Positions 1 through 7,826 of a DNA stretch of 26,438 bases are shown here, piece by piece (position 1 is the first letter of the stretch; the number at the start of each line of letters is the position of its first letter). The stretch is from an uncultured Flavonifractor sp. (GTDB lineage: Bacteria > Bacillota > Clostridia > Oscillospirales > Oscillospiraceae): positions 1-26,438 of the forward strand of contig CAJUDT010000024.1 of the NCBI GenBank assembly GCA_910585415.1, given 5' to 3'. The translations under genes and the position numbers were made by a program. A model generated the notes under the pieces. It was not told the origin of the DNA and made no database searches. It was given only the letters and a program-made list of their open reading frames with translations.

Positions 1-93
1 GCCGAAGTGTTGAGGGCGGAGGCTAAAACGGCGGGTAACAGCCAAAGGGCTTGCAGGCCAACGAACCTCCACCGCCGCCCCCCGACCCCGGGT

Positions 94-160
94 CCGGGCC
101 CGCAGGCCCGGTGATCTTTGGTTACTTTCCATCACTGGAAAGTAACCCGCCGGAGGCGGG
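94..160. repeat. Cluster of three hairpins upstream of ftsY
   Basis: Positions 1-276 hold no convincing gene. They contain three inverted repeats in close succession: a 7-bp stem with a 4-base loop (94-100/105-111), a perfect 11-bp stem with a 6-base loop (120-130/137-147; arm GGTTACTTTCC) and a 6-bp stem with a 3-base loop (146-151/155-160). None is followed by a T-run, so they do not look like a terminator for a gene further upstream. They could be a dispersed intergenic hairpin element or an mRNA structure. Only one copy lies in this window, so repetition in the genome is not shown. No promoter for ftsY could be identified with confidence. Confidence 0.5.
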
Positions 161-276
161 ACCAGAAAACAAAAATCTCCAGAGTACCGAGGAAGAGGCA
201 GAAAGAACCAGCCAAAAAATACAGCCCAGCAATCGAATAAAAGCAGACCAAAAATAAAAGTAAAGGAGCTGACCCC

Positions 277-1209
277 ATGGGGTTTTTTGAAAAAATCAAG
301 GCCGGCCTGACCCGCACAAAGGAAAACATCGGCCATTCTTTTGACAGCCTTTTTGCGGGAGAGTTAGACGACGACTTTTACGATGATTTGGAAGAAACAC
401 TCATCCTCAGCGATATGGGCGCTGAAACCGCTATGTCGGCAGTGGAGCGCCTGCGCGAGAAAACCAAAGCGGAAAAAATCCGAGACACCGAGGGGGCCCG
501 CGCCTGCCTGCGCGGTATTTTGGCCGAAATGCTCCAGGTGGGAGACCCCACCCTCCGGCTGGACACCACCCCCTCGGTCCTCCTTTTTATCGGCGTCAAC
601 GGCGTGGGCAAAACTACCACCATCGGTAAGCTGGGCGCACGGATGAAGGGGGAGGGAAAACGGGTCCTTCTGGCCGCCGCCGACACCTTTCGGGCCGCCG
701 CCGCCGACCAGCTGGAAATCTGGAGTCAGCGCAGCGGCGTGGACCTGGTCCGGCAGCATGAGGGCGCTGACCCCGCCGCCGTGGTCTTTGACGCACTCAC
801 CGCCGCCAAGGCGCGGAGCTCCGACGTGGTGCTCATTGACACCGCCGGGCGGCTCCACAACAAGCAGAACCTTATGAACGAGCTGAATAAAATCAGCCGG
901 GTGGTGGACCGGGAGCTTCCCGGCAGCAGCCGGGAAACCCTGCTGGTGCTGGACGCTACCACCGGGCAAAATGGGCTGATTCAGGCCAAGCAGTTCAGCG
1001 AGGCGGCGGGCGTGACCGGTATCGTCCTCACCAAGCTGGACGGCAGCGCAAAGGGCGGTATCGTTATCGCAATTGCACAGGAATTGCAGGTACCTGTAAA
1101 ATTTATCGGCGTGGGCGAGGGCATTGACGATTTGATGCCCTTTGAGGCGGAGGCCTTTGCCAAGGCGCTGGTGGGAGGTCAACAGGATGAAACTGGTATT
1201 AGCGAGTAA
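277..1209 (+). CDS. ftsY: Signal recognition particle receptor FtsY
   Basis: FtsY is the membrane-associated GTPase receptor that docks SRP-ribosome complexes at the Sec translocon. The 310-residue protein has a short N-terminal stretch, a helical N domain and a full G domain. Visible motifs are the P-loop GVNGVGKT (106-113), DTFRAAAADQLE, the G3 motif DTAGRL (from 188), TKLD followed by GSAKGG (from 252), and the closing GVGEGIDDLMPF. The acidic A domain of enterobacterial FtsY is absent, as is common in Firmicutes. The ATG at 277 has AAAGGAG at 262-268. It is the first gene of the + strand operon and overlaps the next gene by 23 bases, so the two are likely translationally coupled. Confidence 0.97.
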   Translation: MGFFEKIKAGLTRTKENIGHSFDSLFAGELDDDFYDDLEETLILSDMGAETAMSAVERLREKTKAEKIRDTEGARACLRGILAEMLQVGDPTLRLDTTPSVLLFIGVNGVGKTTTIGKLGARMKGEGKRVLLAAADTFRAAAADQLEIWSQRSGVDLVRQHEGADPAAVVFDALTAAKARSSDVVLIDTAGRLHNKQNLMNELNKISRVVDRELPGSSRETLLVLDATTGQNGLIQAKQFSEAAGVTGIVLTKLDGSAKGGIVIAIAQELQVPVKFIGVGEGIDDLMPFEAEAFAKALVGGQQDETGISE

Positions 1210-1777
1210 AAATCCCCATAAGCTGGAGGAGCTCCAGGCGATTTTGGACGGCCTGGGGGTGGAAGTCCTCCTGGAGTCCGACGCAGGGGTGGACGTGGAA
1301 GTGGAAGAGACGGGAGCCACCTTTGAGGAAAACGCCCGGATTAAGGCTGAGGCCGTCATGAAGGCCAGCGGGTTGCCCGCGGTGGCCGACGACTCGGGGC
1401 TTTGCGTGGACGCCCTCAATGGGGCGCCGGGGGTGTTCTCCGCCCGGTACGGCGGGGAGGGCCTGAACGACGTGGGGCGCTACCGGCTGCTGATGGACAA
1501 TCTAAGAGGGATGCTGGACCGGCGGGCGAAATTCGTCTCCTGCATCTGCTGCTGCTTTCCTGATGGGACGGTCCTTGAGGCGCGGGGAGAGTGCGCCGGT
1601 ACCATCGCCTACGCGCCCCAGGGGAGCAATGGCTTCGGGTACGACCCGGTGTTCTTTGTGCCCGGTATGAAAAAGACCTTTGCCCAGCTGACACCGGAGG
1701 AAAAAAACGCCATCTCCCACCGGGGGAACGCCCTGCGGGTGTTTGCGGAGAAGCTGAGGGAGCATTTGAAGGGCTGA
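1187..1777 (+). CDS. rdgB: XTP/dITP diphosphatase (RdgB/HAM1 family)
   Basis: This house-cleaning enzyme hydrolyses XTP, ITP and dITP to monophosphates and so keeps deaminated purines out of nucleic acids. The 196-residue length is normal. Signature motifs are ASKNPHKLEEL at the N-terminus (substrate phosphate binding), DDSGLCVDAL with GAPGVFSARYGG (metal and base site), FGYDPVFF and the closing SHRGNALR. The ATG at 1187 is chosen because the family motif starts there; GGGAGG lies at 1173-1178, inside the end of ftsY. Coupling of rdgB to neighbouring housekeeping genes is common in Firmicutes. Confidence 0.96.
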   Translation: MKLVLASKNPHKLEELQAILDGLGVEVLLESDAGVDVEVEETGATFEENARIKAEAVMKASGLPAVADDSGLCVDALNGAPGVFSARYGGEGLNDVGRYRLLMDNLRGMLDRRAKFVSCICCCFPDGTVLEARGECAGTIAYAPQGSNGFGYDPVFFVPGMKKTFAQLTPEEKNAISHRGNALRVFAEKLREHLKG

Positions 1778-1807
1778 AGAGCCAACCACAGGAAAAGGAG
1801 AACATCC

Positions 1808-2128
1808 ATGGATTTGACTAGCAAGCAGCGCTCCCAGCTTCGGGGGCTGGCCAACGGCATCGACACCATTGTACACATCGGAAAGGACGGCATCGGGGAC
1901 AACCTCACCCGGCAGGCCAACGACGCCCTGGAGGCCAGAGAGCTCATCAAGTGCAAGGTGCTGGAGAACTGCGAGCTCTCCAGCCGGGAGGCCGCTGAGG
2001 CCCTGGCTCGGGCAACCCGGAGCGAGGTGGTTCAGGTCATTGGAACGAAATTTGTGCTGTATCGTCCAACCCATAACAAGGAGAAAAAGGATAGAATTAT
2101 TTTAGTCTCGGACAAAAAGAAACGATAA
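1808..2128 (+). CDS. yhbY: YhbY/YqeI family RNA-binding protein
   Basis: This is a 106-residue single CRS1-YhbY (CRM) domain protein that associates with pre-50S ribosomal particles in other bacteria. It begins with LTSKQRSQLRGLAN, followed by the GxxG-type loop IGKDGIGDN, the helix segment NDALEARELIKCKV and the final strand typical of the fold, QVIGTKFVLYRP. The lysine/arginine-rich C-terminus (KKKR) fits RNA contact. The ATG at 1808 has AAAAGGAGAA just upstream. It corresponds to B. subtilis YqeI, which also lies next to nadD, yqeK and rsfS, so the neighbourhood supports a ribosome-maturation role. Confidence 0.95.
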   Translation: MDLTSKQRSQLRGLANGIDTIVHIGKDGIGDNLTRQANDALEARELIKCKVLENCELSSREAAEALARATRSEVVQVIGTKFVLYRPTHNKEKKDRIILVSDKKKR

Positions 2129-2148
2129 CGGCTAAGGGGGCACACGCA

Positions 2149-3360
2149 ATGAAACTGGGGATTTACGGCGGGACCTTTAATCCGCCCCACCTGGGGCATG
2201 TGACTGCGGCCCGGTTTGCCATGGACGCGCTGGGTCTGGACAAGCTGCTCTTGATTCCGGCGGCTCACCCGCCCCACAAGGAGCTCCCGCAGGATGGGCC
2301 CGGACCAGAGGACCGGCTGGCGATGGCCGGGATTGCCGCCGACCTGCTGCTCCTGCCCGGGCGGGTGGAGGCCAGCGGGATGGAGCTGGAACGGCCAGGG
2401 CGGAGCTACACTGCGGAGACACTGCGGCAGATTCATGAGGAATACCCCGGCGCGGAGCTCTGGCTGTTGATGGGGGCGGATATGTTCCTCACACTCCAGC
2501 ATTGGCGGGAGCCGGAGACCATCCTCTCTCTGGCGGGGGTGTGCGCTTTTGCCAGGACCCAGGACGACTGCGGCGACGCCTTCGCCGTGCAGGCGGAGTT
2601 TTTGAAAACGACCTTCCACGCCCGCGTGTGTACCATTCAGCTCCCCCAGATTGTGGATATTTCCTCCACCCAGCTGCGGGAACGGCTCGCACAGGGGGAG
2701 GGGCAGGAGTTTTTGCCGCCCTCGATATATGGGTACATCATCCGCAAGGGGCTGTATGGGGTCCACATGGATTTGAAGCACCTGCCCGACCGGGAGCTGC
2801 GGGCCTGCTCTTACTCCATGATGCGGGCCAAGCGCATTGCACACGTCCGGGGGTGCGAGGAAGAGGCCGTACGTTTGGCCAGGCGCTGGGGGGCAGACCC
2901 GGAGAAGGCCGCGCGGGCGGGGATTCTTCACGACTGCACCAAGTACCTGGAAATGGAAGAACAGTTGCAATTGTGCGCAAAATATGGTATCGTACTGGAC
3001 GAGCTGGAGCGCAGCGCCGTCAAGCTCCTTCACTCCAAAACCGGGGCGTGTGTGGCCCGGGATGTGTTCGGAGCGGACGAGGAGGTGTTTGCGGCCATCT
3101 ACTGGCACACCACCGGTAAGGCGGATATGGCCTTGCTGGACAAAATTCTCTATATGGCCGATTATATGGAGCCCAACCGGGACTTTGACGGGGTGGAGCG
3201 CCTGCGGAAGCTGGCCTATGAGGACCTGGACGCGGCGGTAATCGCCGGGTGTGAAACCAGTATTCAAGAGATGGAGGACCGGGGGCTGGAGGTACACAAA
3301 AATACCTTGGCGGCACGGGAATGGTTACTCAGCAAACGGAAAGGAACTAGCGATTCATGA
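2149..3360 (+). CDS. nadD: Fused NadD nicotinate-nucleotide adenylyltransferase / YqeK HD hydrolase
   Basis: This 403-residue protein joins two enzymes that are separate genes in B. subtilis. Residues 1 to about 200 are NadD (nicotinate mononucleotide + ATP to deamido-NAD), with GGTFNPPHLGHV, the HPPHKE segment and the ISSTQLRERL adenylyltransferase motif. Residues from about 207 to the end are a YqeK-type HD domain (symmetrical Ap4A hydrolase family) with an upstream His (RIAHVRG), the HD pair in GILHDCTKYLE, a distal His in AAIYWHTTGKADM and Asp in ILYMADYMEP. An in-frame ATG at 2767 marks where a free YqeK would start, so an internal start is possible. The ATGA overlap with the next gene (3357-3360) indicates coupling. 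No frameshift is needed to read through both domains. Confidence 0.93.
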   Translation: MKLGIYGGTFNPPHLGHVTAARFAMDALGLDKLLLIPAAHPPHKELPQDGPGPEDRLAMAGIAADLLLLPGRVEASGMELERPGRSYTAETLRQIHEEYPGAELWLLMGADMFLTLQHWREPETILSLAGVCAFARTQDDCGDAFAVQAEFLKTTFHARVCTIQLPQIVDISSTQLRERLAQGEGQEFLPPSIYGYIIRKGLYGVHMDLKHLPDRELRACSYSMMRAKRIAHVRGCEEEAVRLARRWGADPEKAARAGILHDCTKYLEMEEQLQLCAKYGIVLDELERSAVKLLHSKTGACVARDVFGADEEVFAAIYWHTTGKADMALLDKILYMADYMEPNRDFDGVERLRKLAYEDLDAAVIAGCETSIQEMEDRGLEVHKNTLAAREWLLSKRKGTSDS

Positions 3361-4874
3361 GTCCTAGACAGAAAAAAAGCACCGGGGGCGCACGGCTCCA
3401 GAAAGAGGGAACCTCCCGCTCCGGCGGGCAGCGGAAATCCAGCGGCTGGTCCAGACTGTCCACCCAACAGAAGGTACTGCGTGTCGCTTTCTTGGTGACC
3501 ACCATCATTGCGGCTATTATTGTGGCGGCCTTTGTCATCATCAACCTTGTGGGCGCGCCGCCCGACGTGAGCAACCGCCTGCCCGACCGGCCGCCGATGG
3601 CCACCACCATCATCAACGAGCAGGGGGAAGAGGTGGAGGTGGAGATACCCGGCCTCTCCAGTGAGCGGAAAAAGCAGTTTTATACCTTTTTGCTCATTGG
3701 ACAGGACACCTTCGGCGGCGGCAACACCGACACCATGATGCTGGCCGCTTACGATGTGCCCAATCAGAAGCTCAATGTTATGAGCCTTCCCCGGGACACC
3801 TTTGTGGAGTACGGAAACCGGAGAGTGCTGCTCAACTCGGTCTATAACCGGGCCGGGGGCGGTGAGAAGGGCATCAACGCCTTGAAGCAGGAGGTCGGCG
3901 AGCTTACCGGCGTGTTCCCAGATTACTACGTCATTGTGCAGTGGGAGGCCGTGGGCGAGCTGGTGGACGCCATCGGCGGCGTGGAGTTCGAGGTGCCCTT
4001 TAATATGTACTACAACGACCTGTCCCAGGACTTTAAGATTGACCTGAAAAAGGGCGTGCAGGTGCTGGACGGCAAGGGGGCTATGGGGCTGCTCCGCTGG
4101 CGGCACAACAGCATTGGGGACACAGGGAAAATCGACAACAGCTATGGCTATGCTGAGGGGGACATCGGACGTATCCGCACCCAGCAGGATTTCCTGAAAG
4201 CCACTTTGTCCAAATGCTTGCAGCCTACGGTGCTGCTGCCCAATCTGACCGGATATATCAACATCTTTTTGGAAAATGTGGAGACGGATATGCCGTTCCC
4301 TCATCTGGTTTATTTTGCTAAATCGGCGGTGGGCAACCTGGATATGGACAATGTGTCCTTTATCACCATGCCGTACCGGCCCGCCGGGGACGGGGCCCAT
4401 GTGATTCCCATCGGCTCTGAGCTGGTGGAGGCCGTCAACAACGGGTTCAACCCCTATCTCGAGGACGTGCGGCTGGGCGAGCTGAAGCTGTATTCCGCTG
4501 CCGTCAGCCGGCCGACCTCTAAGCCCTCGCAGAATTACAGCACCCCGGATCCGGTGGACACCAGAGAACCCCTTCCCAGCGACAGCCCAGAGCCGGGGGA
4601 GACGGATGCCCCGGAGACGGACAGCCCGGAGAGCTCCAGCACGCCCAGTGTTCCCCAGGGGCCTGGGTCCACGCCCGTGGGCGGCGAGGAGACGCCAGTT
4701 CCCTCGAACGGGCCTACGGAGGAGCCCACCGGGAATCCACAGCCCGACCCCACGCCGGAGGCTCCGCCGCCGACGGCTCCGCCTGTTGAGCCGGACCCGG
4801 TGGTTCCAGTGGTCCCCGACCAGCCGAGCTCGGGCGGTGATGTCTATGGACCGGGTATGGAGCCTACCGATTGA
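3357..4874 (+). CDS. LytR-CpsA-Psr (LCP) family cell-wall glycopolymer transferase
   Basis: LCP enzymes move anionic glycopolymers such as teichoic acids from lipid carriers to peptidoglycan outside the membrane. The 505-residue protein has a basic cytoplasmic N-terminus, one membrane segment at about 41-66, and an extracellular LCP domain with LLIGQDTF, NTDTMMLAAYD, MSLPRDTF, NSVYNRAGG, DAIGGVEFEVP, LLRWRHNS and the arginine motif GRIRTQQDFLKA. From about residue 380 on there is a tail very rich in Pro, Ser, Thr and Glu, probably a disordered wall-spanning segment. It overlaps the nadD-yqeK stop codon. Placement between nadD/yqeK and rsfS is typical of Clostridia and Bacilli. The acceptor polymer cannot be told from sequence. 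Confidence 0.92.
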   Translation: MSPRQKKSTGGARLQKEGTSRSGGQRKSSGWSRLSTQQKVLRVAFLVTTIIAAIIVAAFVIINLVGAPPDVSNRLPDRPPMATTIINEQGEEVEVEIPGLSSERKKQFYTFLLIGQDTFGGGNTDTMMLAAYDVPNQKLNVMSLPRDTFVEYGNRRVLLNSVYNRAGGGEKGINALKQEVGELTGVFPDYYVIVQWEAVGELVDAIGGVEFEVPFNMYYNDLSQDFKIDLKKGVQVLDGKGAMGLLRWRHNSIGDTGKIDNSYGYAEGDIGRIRTQQDFLKATLSKCLQPTVLLPNLTGYINIFLENVETDMPFPHLVYFAKSAVGNLDMDNVSFITMPYRPAGDGAHVIPIGSELVEAVNNGFNPYLEDVRLGELKLYSAAVSRPTSKPSQNYSTPDPVDTREPLPSDSPEPGETDAPETDSPESSSTPSVPQGPGSTPVGGEETPVPSNGPTEEPTGNPQPDPTPEAPPPTAPPVEPDPVVPVVPDQPSSGGDVYGPGMEPTD

Positions 4875-4952
4875 GGGTAATGGAGCTTGCCTATTTTGAA
4901 GGGGTTTGTTTAGCGGAAGTACTTGTAACTGTGGAATAAGGAGGAAACGTCA

Positions 4953-5312
4953 ATGACACCTAAGGAAATCGCGCTGTCCTGCGTCCGGGCCCTGGACGCG
5001 AAAAAGGGCCAGGATATCAAAATGCTGGAGACGGGGGCCCTGACTACCCTGGCGGATTATTTCGTCATATGCTCGGCCACCTCCACCACCCAGATTAAGG
5101 CGCTCTGCGATGAATGCGAAAAGGTCCTCAAGGAACAGGGGGAGGCCCCCCACCACATCGAGGGACACCGGGGCGGCACCTGGGTGCTGCTGGATTTCTC
5201 GGCGGTGGTGGTCCACATCTTCAACGATGAGGCCCGGAAATTCTACGATTTGGAGCGCCTTTGGAGCGACGCGCAGCCGGTGGATTTGGGCGGCGTACTC
5301 ATTGCGGACTGA
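4953..5312 (+). CDS. rsfS: Ribosomal silencing factor RsfS
   Basis: RsfS binds ribosomal protein uL14 on the 50S subunit and blocks subunit joining under starvation. The 119-residue length is standard. Family motifs are ALDAKKGQDIKMLE, LADYFVICSATSTTQIKAL, the EGHRGGTWVLLDFSAVVVHIF segment (its first Gly-Gly-rich turn precedes the conserved strand) and the closing FYDLERLWSDA. The ATG at 4953 has AAGGAGGAAA upstream. A 78-base gap separates it from the LCP gene; I see no clear promoter there. It is the last gene of the operon, followed by the terminator at 5361-5418. Confidence 0.95.
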   Translation: MTPKEIALSCVRALDAKKGQDIKMLETGALTTLADYFVICSATSTTQIKALCDECEKVLKEQGEAPHHIEGHRGGTWVLLDFSAVVVHIFNDEARKFYDLERLWSDAQPVDLGGVLIAD

Positions 5313-5360
5313 TTCATCTGTGAGGGAACAGCATTCATTGGTATCATGAATATGGTATAA

Positions 5361-5418
5361 GCAGCCGGAAGGGCTTGCTGTCTGTGTCATCGGACAGCAA
5401 GCCCTTCCGGCTGTTTTT
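5361..5418. terminator. Strong hairpin terminator after rsfS, between convergent genes
   Basis: A perfect 20-bp stem (arms 5363-5382 and 5393-5412) extends by one further pair, has a 10-base loop and is followed on the + strand by five T (5414-5418). It ends the ftsY-rsfS operon. It lies between rsfS and the 3' end of the minus-strand TetR gene, but the minus side lacks a good T-run, so termination is best supported for the + strand. Confidence 0.93.
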
Positions 5419-5434
5419 CTTTGGAGTTTTGGGG

Positions 5435-6022
5435 CTATGCCTGGGGGGGAGCGGCTGGTTCCGCTTGGGGCGGGTGGGGGAGGGTGAGAAAGGACCACTC
5501 CCCGGCAGAGCCCGCAAGAAGAGCGGAGAGCTGCCGGGCGGAGGCCGTCAGGTCATAGCGCATCCCTGTGCGGAGCCATTCCAGCGCAATGCCTACAAAC
5601 ATACATTTGTAAAAGCGGATCAGGAGCTTTCTATCCTCCGGGCGGAGGGGGAGCGCCGCCGCAGTGTCGATATAGCTGCGGATGACATAGAGGGCCAGCT
5701 TGTCGACGCGGTTGAGAAAATCCTCCAGGTGTACGGAGCGGTAAATGTGCAGAATGGCGTCCCTGCGGCTATAGCAGGCGTCCATGATGGCGGTGATGCA
5801 GTCCATGGGGGAATCCGTGGAGCGGCAGCGCTGGAGAATTGCGTCCATCCACTCCTTGACGACCAGCTCCAGAAGGGAGGGGATATCCTGGAAGTGATAG
5901 TAAAAGGTGTTCCGGTTTACTTGACAGCGGCTGACGATGTCCTTGACGGTGATGCTGCTGTAGGGCTTCTCGTTCAAAAGACTCCAGAACGCGTCCTTGA
6001 TTGCGTCTTTTGCGCGGCTCAC
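5435..6022 (-). CDS. TetR/AcrR family transcriptional regulator
   Basis: This 195-residue one-component repressor-type protein has an N-terminal TetR helix-turn-helix at about 22-44 (ITVKDIVSRCQVNRNTFYYHF) and an all-helical ligand or dimer domain. The C-terminus ends in a Pro/Ala-rich tail. The start is GTG at 6022, preceded by an AGGTG-type ribosome binding site. It is transcribed away from the phage-type cluster, with 216 bases between the two start codons, so it could control itself and possibly the cluster. The ligand is unknown. The C-terminal half resembles the DhaS/YxaF-like TetR group only loosely, so no target is assigned. Confidence 0.9.
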   Translation of the reverse strand: MSRAKDAIKDAFWSLLNEKPYSSITVKDIVSRCQVNRNTFYYHFQDIPSLLELVVKEWMDAILQRCRSTDSPMDCITAIMDACYSRRDAILHIYRSVHLEDFLNRVDKLALYVIRSYIDTAAALPLRPEDRKLLIRFYKCMFVGIALEWLRTGMRYDLTASARQLSALLAGSAGEWSFLTLPHPPQAEPAAPPQA

Positions 6023-6058
6023 GGTTCACCTGCTCTCTGCGTTTGGCATTTGTTTCTC

Positions 6059-6087
6059 AGTATAGCACATGCTGCCGGAATTGGAAA
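6059..6087 (-). promoter_or_regulatory. Candidate sigma-A promoter of the TetR gene
   Basis: Read on the minus strand, a -35 TTTCCA (6082-6087) and a -10 TATACT (6059-6064) are separated by 17 bases. The 8-base inverted repeat GTTCACCT/AGGTGAAC (6024-6031 and 6087-6094) brackets this promoter. One arm overlaps the ribosome binding site region and the other the -35, so it may be an autoregulatory operator. The rest of 6023-6238 shows no clear + strand promoter for the phage-type cluster; a T/A-rich patch lies at 6151-6174. Confidence 0.6.
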
Positions 6088-6238
6088 GGTGAACATATGA
6101 CATGTGGGCGGAATCTTTTTCTCTGTTGCGCGGACCTGCGGGTGGGAGCGTTTGTTTTTTTGAAAAACTTTTTTGGGAGTTGCACGCAAACCGGAAACTT
6201 TCCGGGGAGCGGCGGTTAGGGTTGAGGGGAGTGATGTT

Positions 6239-6568
6239 GTGGGTGAGACATCCAGAAAACAGACGGCCAGAGCCCAGGCCCTGCGGCGGATGAAGCAGAT
6301 TGCCGGCTGCCGGGTGAACGACGCGGTGAAGCTGGCGTTTTTGGACAGCGGGCTGGAGCAGGAACAGATCGCAGTCATTGACGGGCTGGATTTGGGGGCG
6401 CTGGCCGAGTTTAAGCGGAACAGCAGCGGGACCGTGGAAATCAAGCTGGTGGACCGGCTGGCGGCCCTGGAGCGGCTGGCCGCCCTGGGGCAGGAGGGCG
6501 AGCGGGAACAGGCAGAGGCCTTCTTCCAGGCCCTGGAGCGGAAGGCGGGAGAGGGTCATGAGGCTTGA
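6239..6568 (+). CDS. Phage terminase small subunit (short form)
   Basis: Small terminase subunits recognise DNA and feed it to the large subunit for packaging. The 109-residue product ends with a pattern typical of clostridial small terminases (AEFKRNSSGTVEIKLVDRL then AALERLAAL), and the large subunit follows with an 11-base overlap. The GTG at 6239 has GAGGGGA at 6224-6230. An upstream TTG at 6173 would add 22 residues without adding a domain. No N-terminal helix-turn-helix is visible, only a basic helical stretch (ARAQALRRMKQIAG). The assignment rests on the C-terminal pattern and position. Confidence 0.75.
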   Translation: MGETSRKQTARAQALRRMKQIAGCRVNDAVKLAFLDSGLEQEQIAVIDGLDLGALAEFKRNSSGTVEIKLVDRLAALERLAALGQEGEREQAEAFFQALERKAGEGHEA

Positions 6569-7814
6569 GTCCTTTTCCGAAAAACAGAAAATCGTGCTGA
6601 CCTGGTGGTGTGACGGGTCGCCCAGTAGGGAGCTGGAGGCCATTATCTGCGACGGCGCCGTGCGCAGCGGAAAGACCATCTGTATGGGGCTGTCCTTTGT
6701 GTGCTGGGCCATGCGGCGGTTTCAGGGGGAGCGGTTCGGGCTGTGCGGGAAAACCGTGGGGGGGCTGCGGCGCAACCTTTTGGATGGGCTGGTGCCGGTG
6801 CTGAAGGAGCTGGGGTTTGCCTGCACGGAAAAGAGTTCGCAGCATTTGCTGACGGTGCGGTTCGGGGGGAGGGTTAATACCTTCTATCTCTTCGGCGGCA
6901 AGGATGAGGGGAGCGCCGCCCTGATTCAGGGGGTGACTTTGGCCGGGGTGCTGCTGGATGAGGCGGCGCTGATGCCCCGCTCCTTTGTGGAGCAGGCCTG
7001 CGCGCGGTGCTCGGTGAAGGGGGCCAAGCTGTGGTTTAACTGCAACCCTGAAAATCCCGCCCACTGGTTTTATCGGGAGTGGGTCCAGCGGGCCCGGGAG
7101 CGGCGGGCGCTGTATCTGCACTTTTTGATGGAGGACAATCCGGCTCTGTCGCCGGAGGTGATACGGCGCTATGGCGGGATGTTCAGCGGGAATTTTTACC
7201 GGAGATTCGTGCTGGGAGAGTGGGTGGCTGCGGAGGGGAGAGTGTACGACTTCTTCGATGAGAGCTACGTGAAAGCGCCGCCGGAGGGGGAGCTGGAGCG
7301 GTGGTGTATTTCCTGCGATTACGGGACGGTGAATCCCGCCTCCTTCGGGCTGTGGGGGGAGCGGGACGGCGTCTGGTACCGGGTGAAGGAGTATTATTAC
7401 GACTCCAGAGAGCAGATGCGGCAGAAAACCGACGGGGAGTACGCCCAGGAGCTGAGACGGCTGGCCGGGGGGCGGAGGATTCAGACCGTGGTGGTGGACC
7501 CCTCCGCCGCCAGCTTCCTTGAGGTGCTCCGGCGGGAGGGGTGGCGGGTGGTGAAGGCGGAAAACGATGTGCTGGCCGGGATTCGGGTGACGGCGGAGCT
7601 GCTGCGGCAGGGGAGGCTGGTGATTTGCTCCCCGTGCGTGGACGCCATTCGGGAGTTTTCCCTGTACAGCTGGGATGAAACGGCCATTGGGGACCGGGTG
7701 AGGAAGGTCCATGACCACGCCATGGACGATATCCGGTATTTTGCCGTCACAGTGGCCGCGCGGAGAGGCGGGGGGTATGTTGGCGCGGCCTGCGTGGAGC
7801 GGCGGAGGTTTTGA
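6558..7814 (+). CDS. Phage terminase large subunit (ATPase-nuclease)
   Basis: This is the motor that pumps DNA into the prohead and cuts it. The 418-residue protein has Walker A GAVRSGKT (33-40), Walker B VLLDEA with Asp134-Glu135, a coupling-type segment WFNCNPENPAHWFYREW, and an RNase H-like nuclease domain with acidic positions in CDYG (Asp254), VVVDPSAA (Asp314) and MDDIRYF (Asp390-391). All key residues are present, so it looks active. It belongs to the XtmB/Terminase_6-like group. The ATG at 6558 lies inside the end of the small subunit gene. The length is near the PBSX-type family norm. Confidence 0.93.
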   Translation: MRLESFSEKQKIVLTWWCDGSPSRELEAIICDGAVRSGKTICMGLSFVCWAMRRFQGERFGLCGKTVGGLRRNLLDGLVPVLKELGFACTEKSSQHLLTVRFGGRVNTFYLFGGKDEGSAALIQGVTLAGVLLDEAALMPRSFVEQACARCSVKGAKLWFNCNPENPAHWFYREWVQRARERRALYLHFLMEDNPALSPEVIRRYGGMFSGNFYRRFVLGEWVAAEGRVYDFFDESYVKAPPEGELERWCISCDYGTVNPASFGLWGERDGVWYRVKEYYYDSREQMRQKTDGEYAQELRRLAGGRRIQTVVVDPSAASFLEVLRREGWRVVKAENDVLAGIRVTAELLRQGRLVICSPCVDAIREFSLYSWDETAIGDRVRKVHDHAMDDIRYFAVTVAARRGGGYVGAACVERRRF

Positions 7815-7826
7815 AAGGAGCGGGAT

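Noticed and set aside
51..257. 68-codon + strand frame upstream of ftsY
   Set aside because: It starts at TTG, has a polyproline run and covers the hairpin cluster. There is no ribosome binding site or recognisable pattern.
6097..6219. 40-codon frame starting ATG 6097 just before the small terminase gene
   Set aside because: An AAGGTG lies 5 bases upstream, but the peptide has no recognisable pattern and overlaps the divergent promoter region. It was kept out as unsupported.
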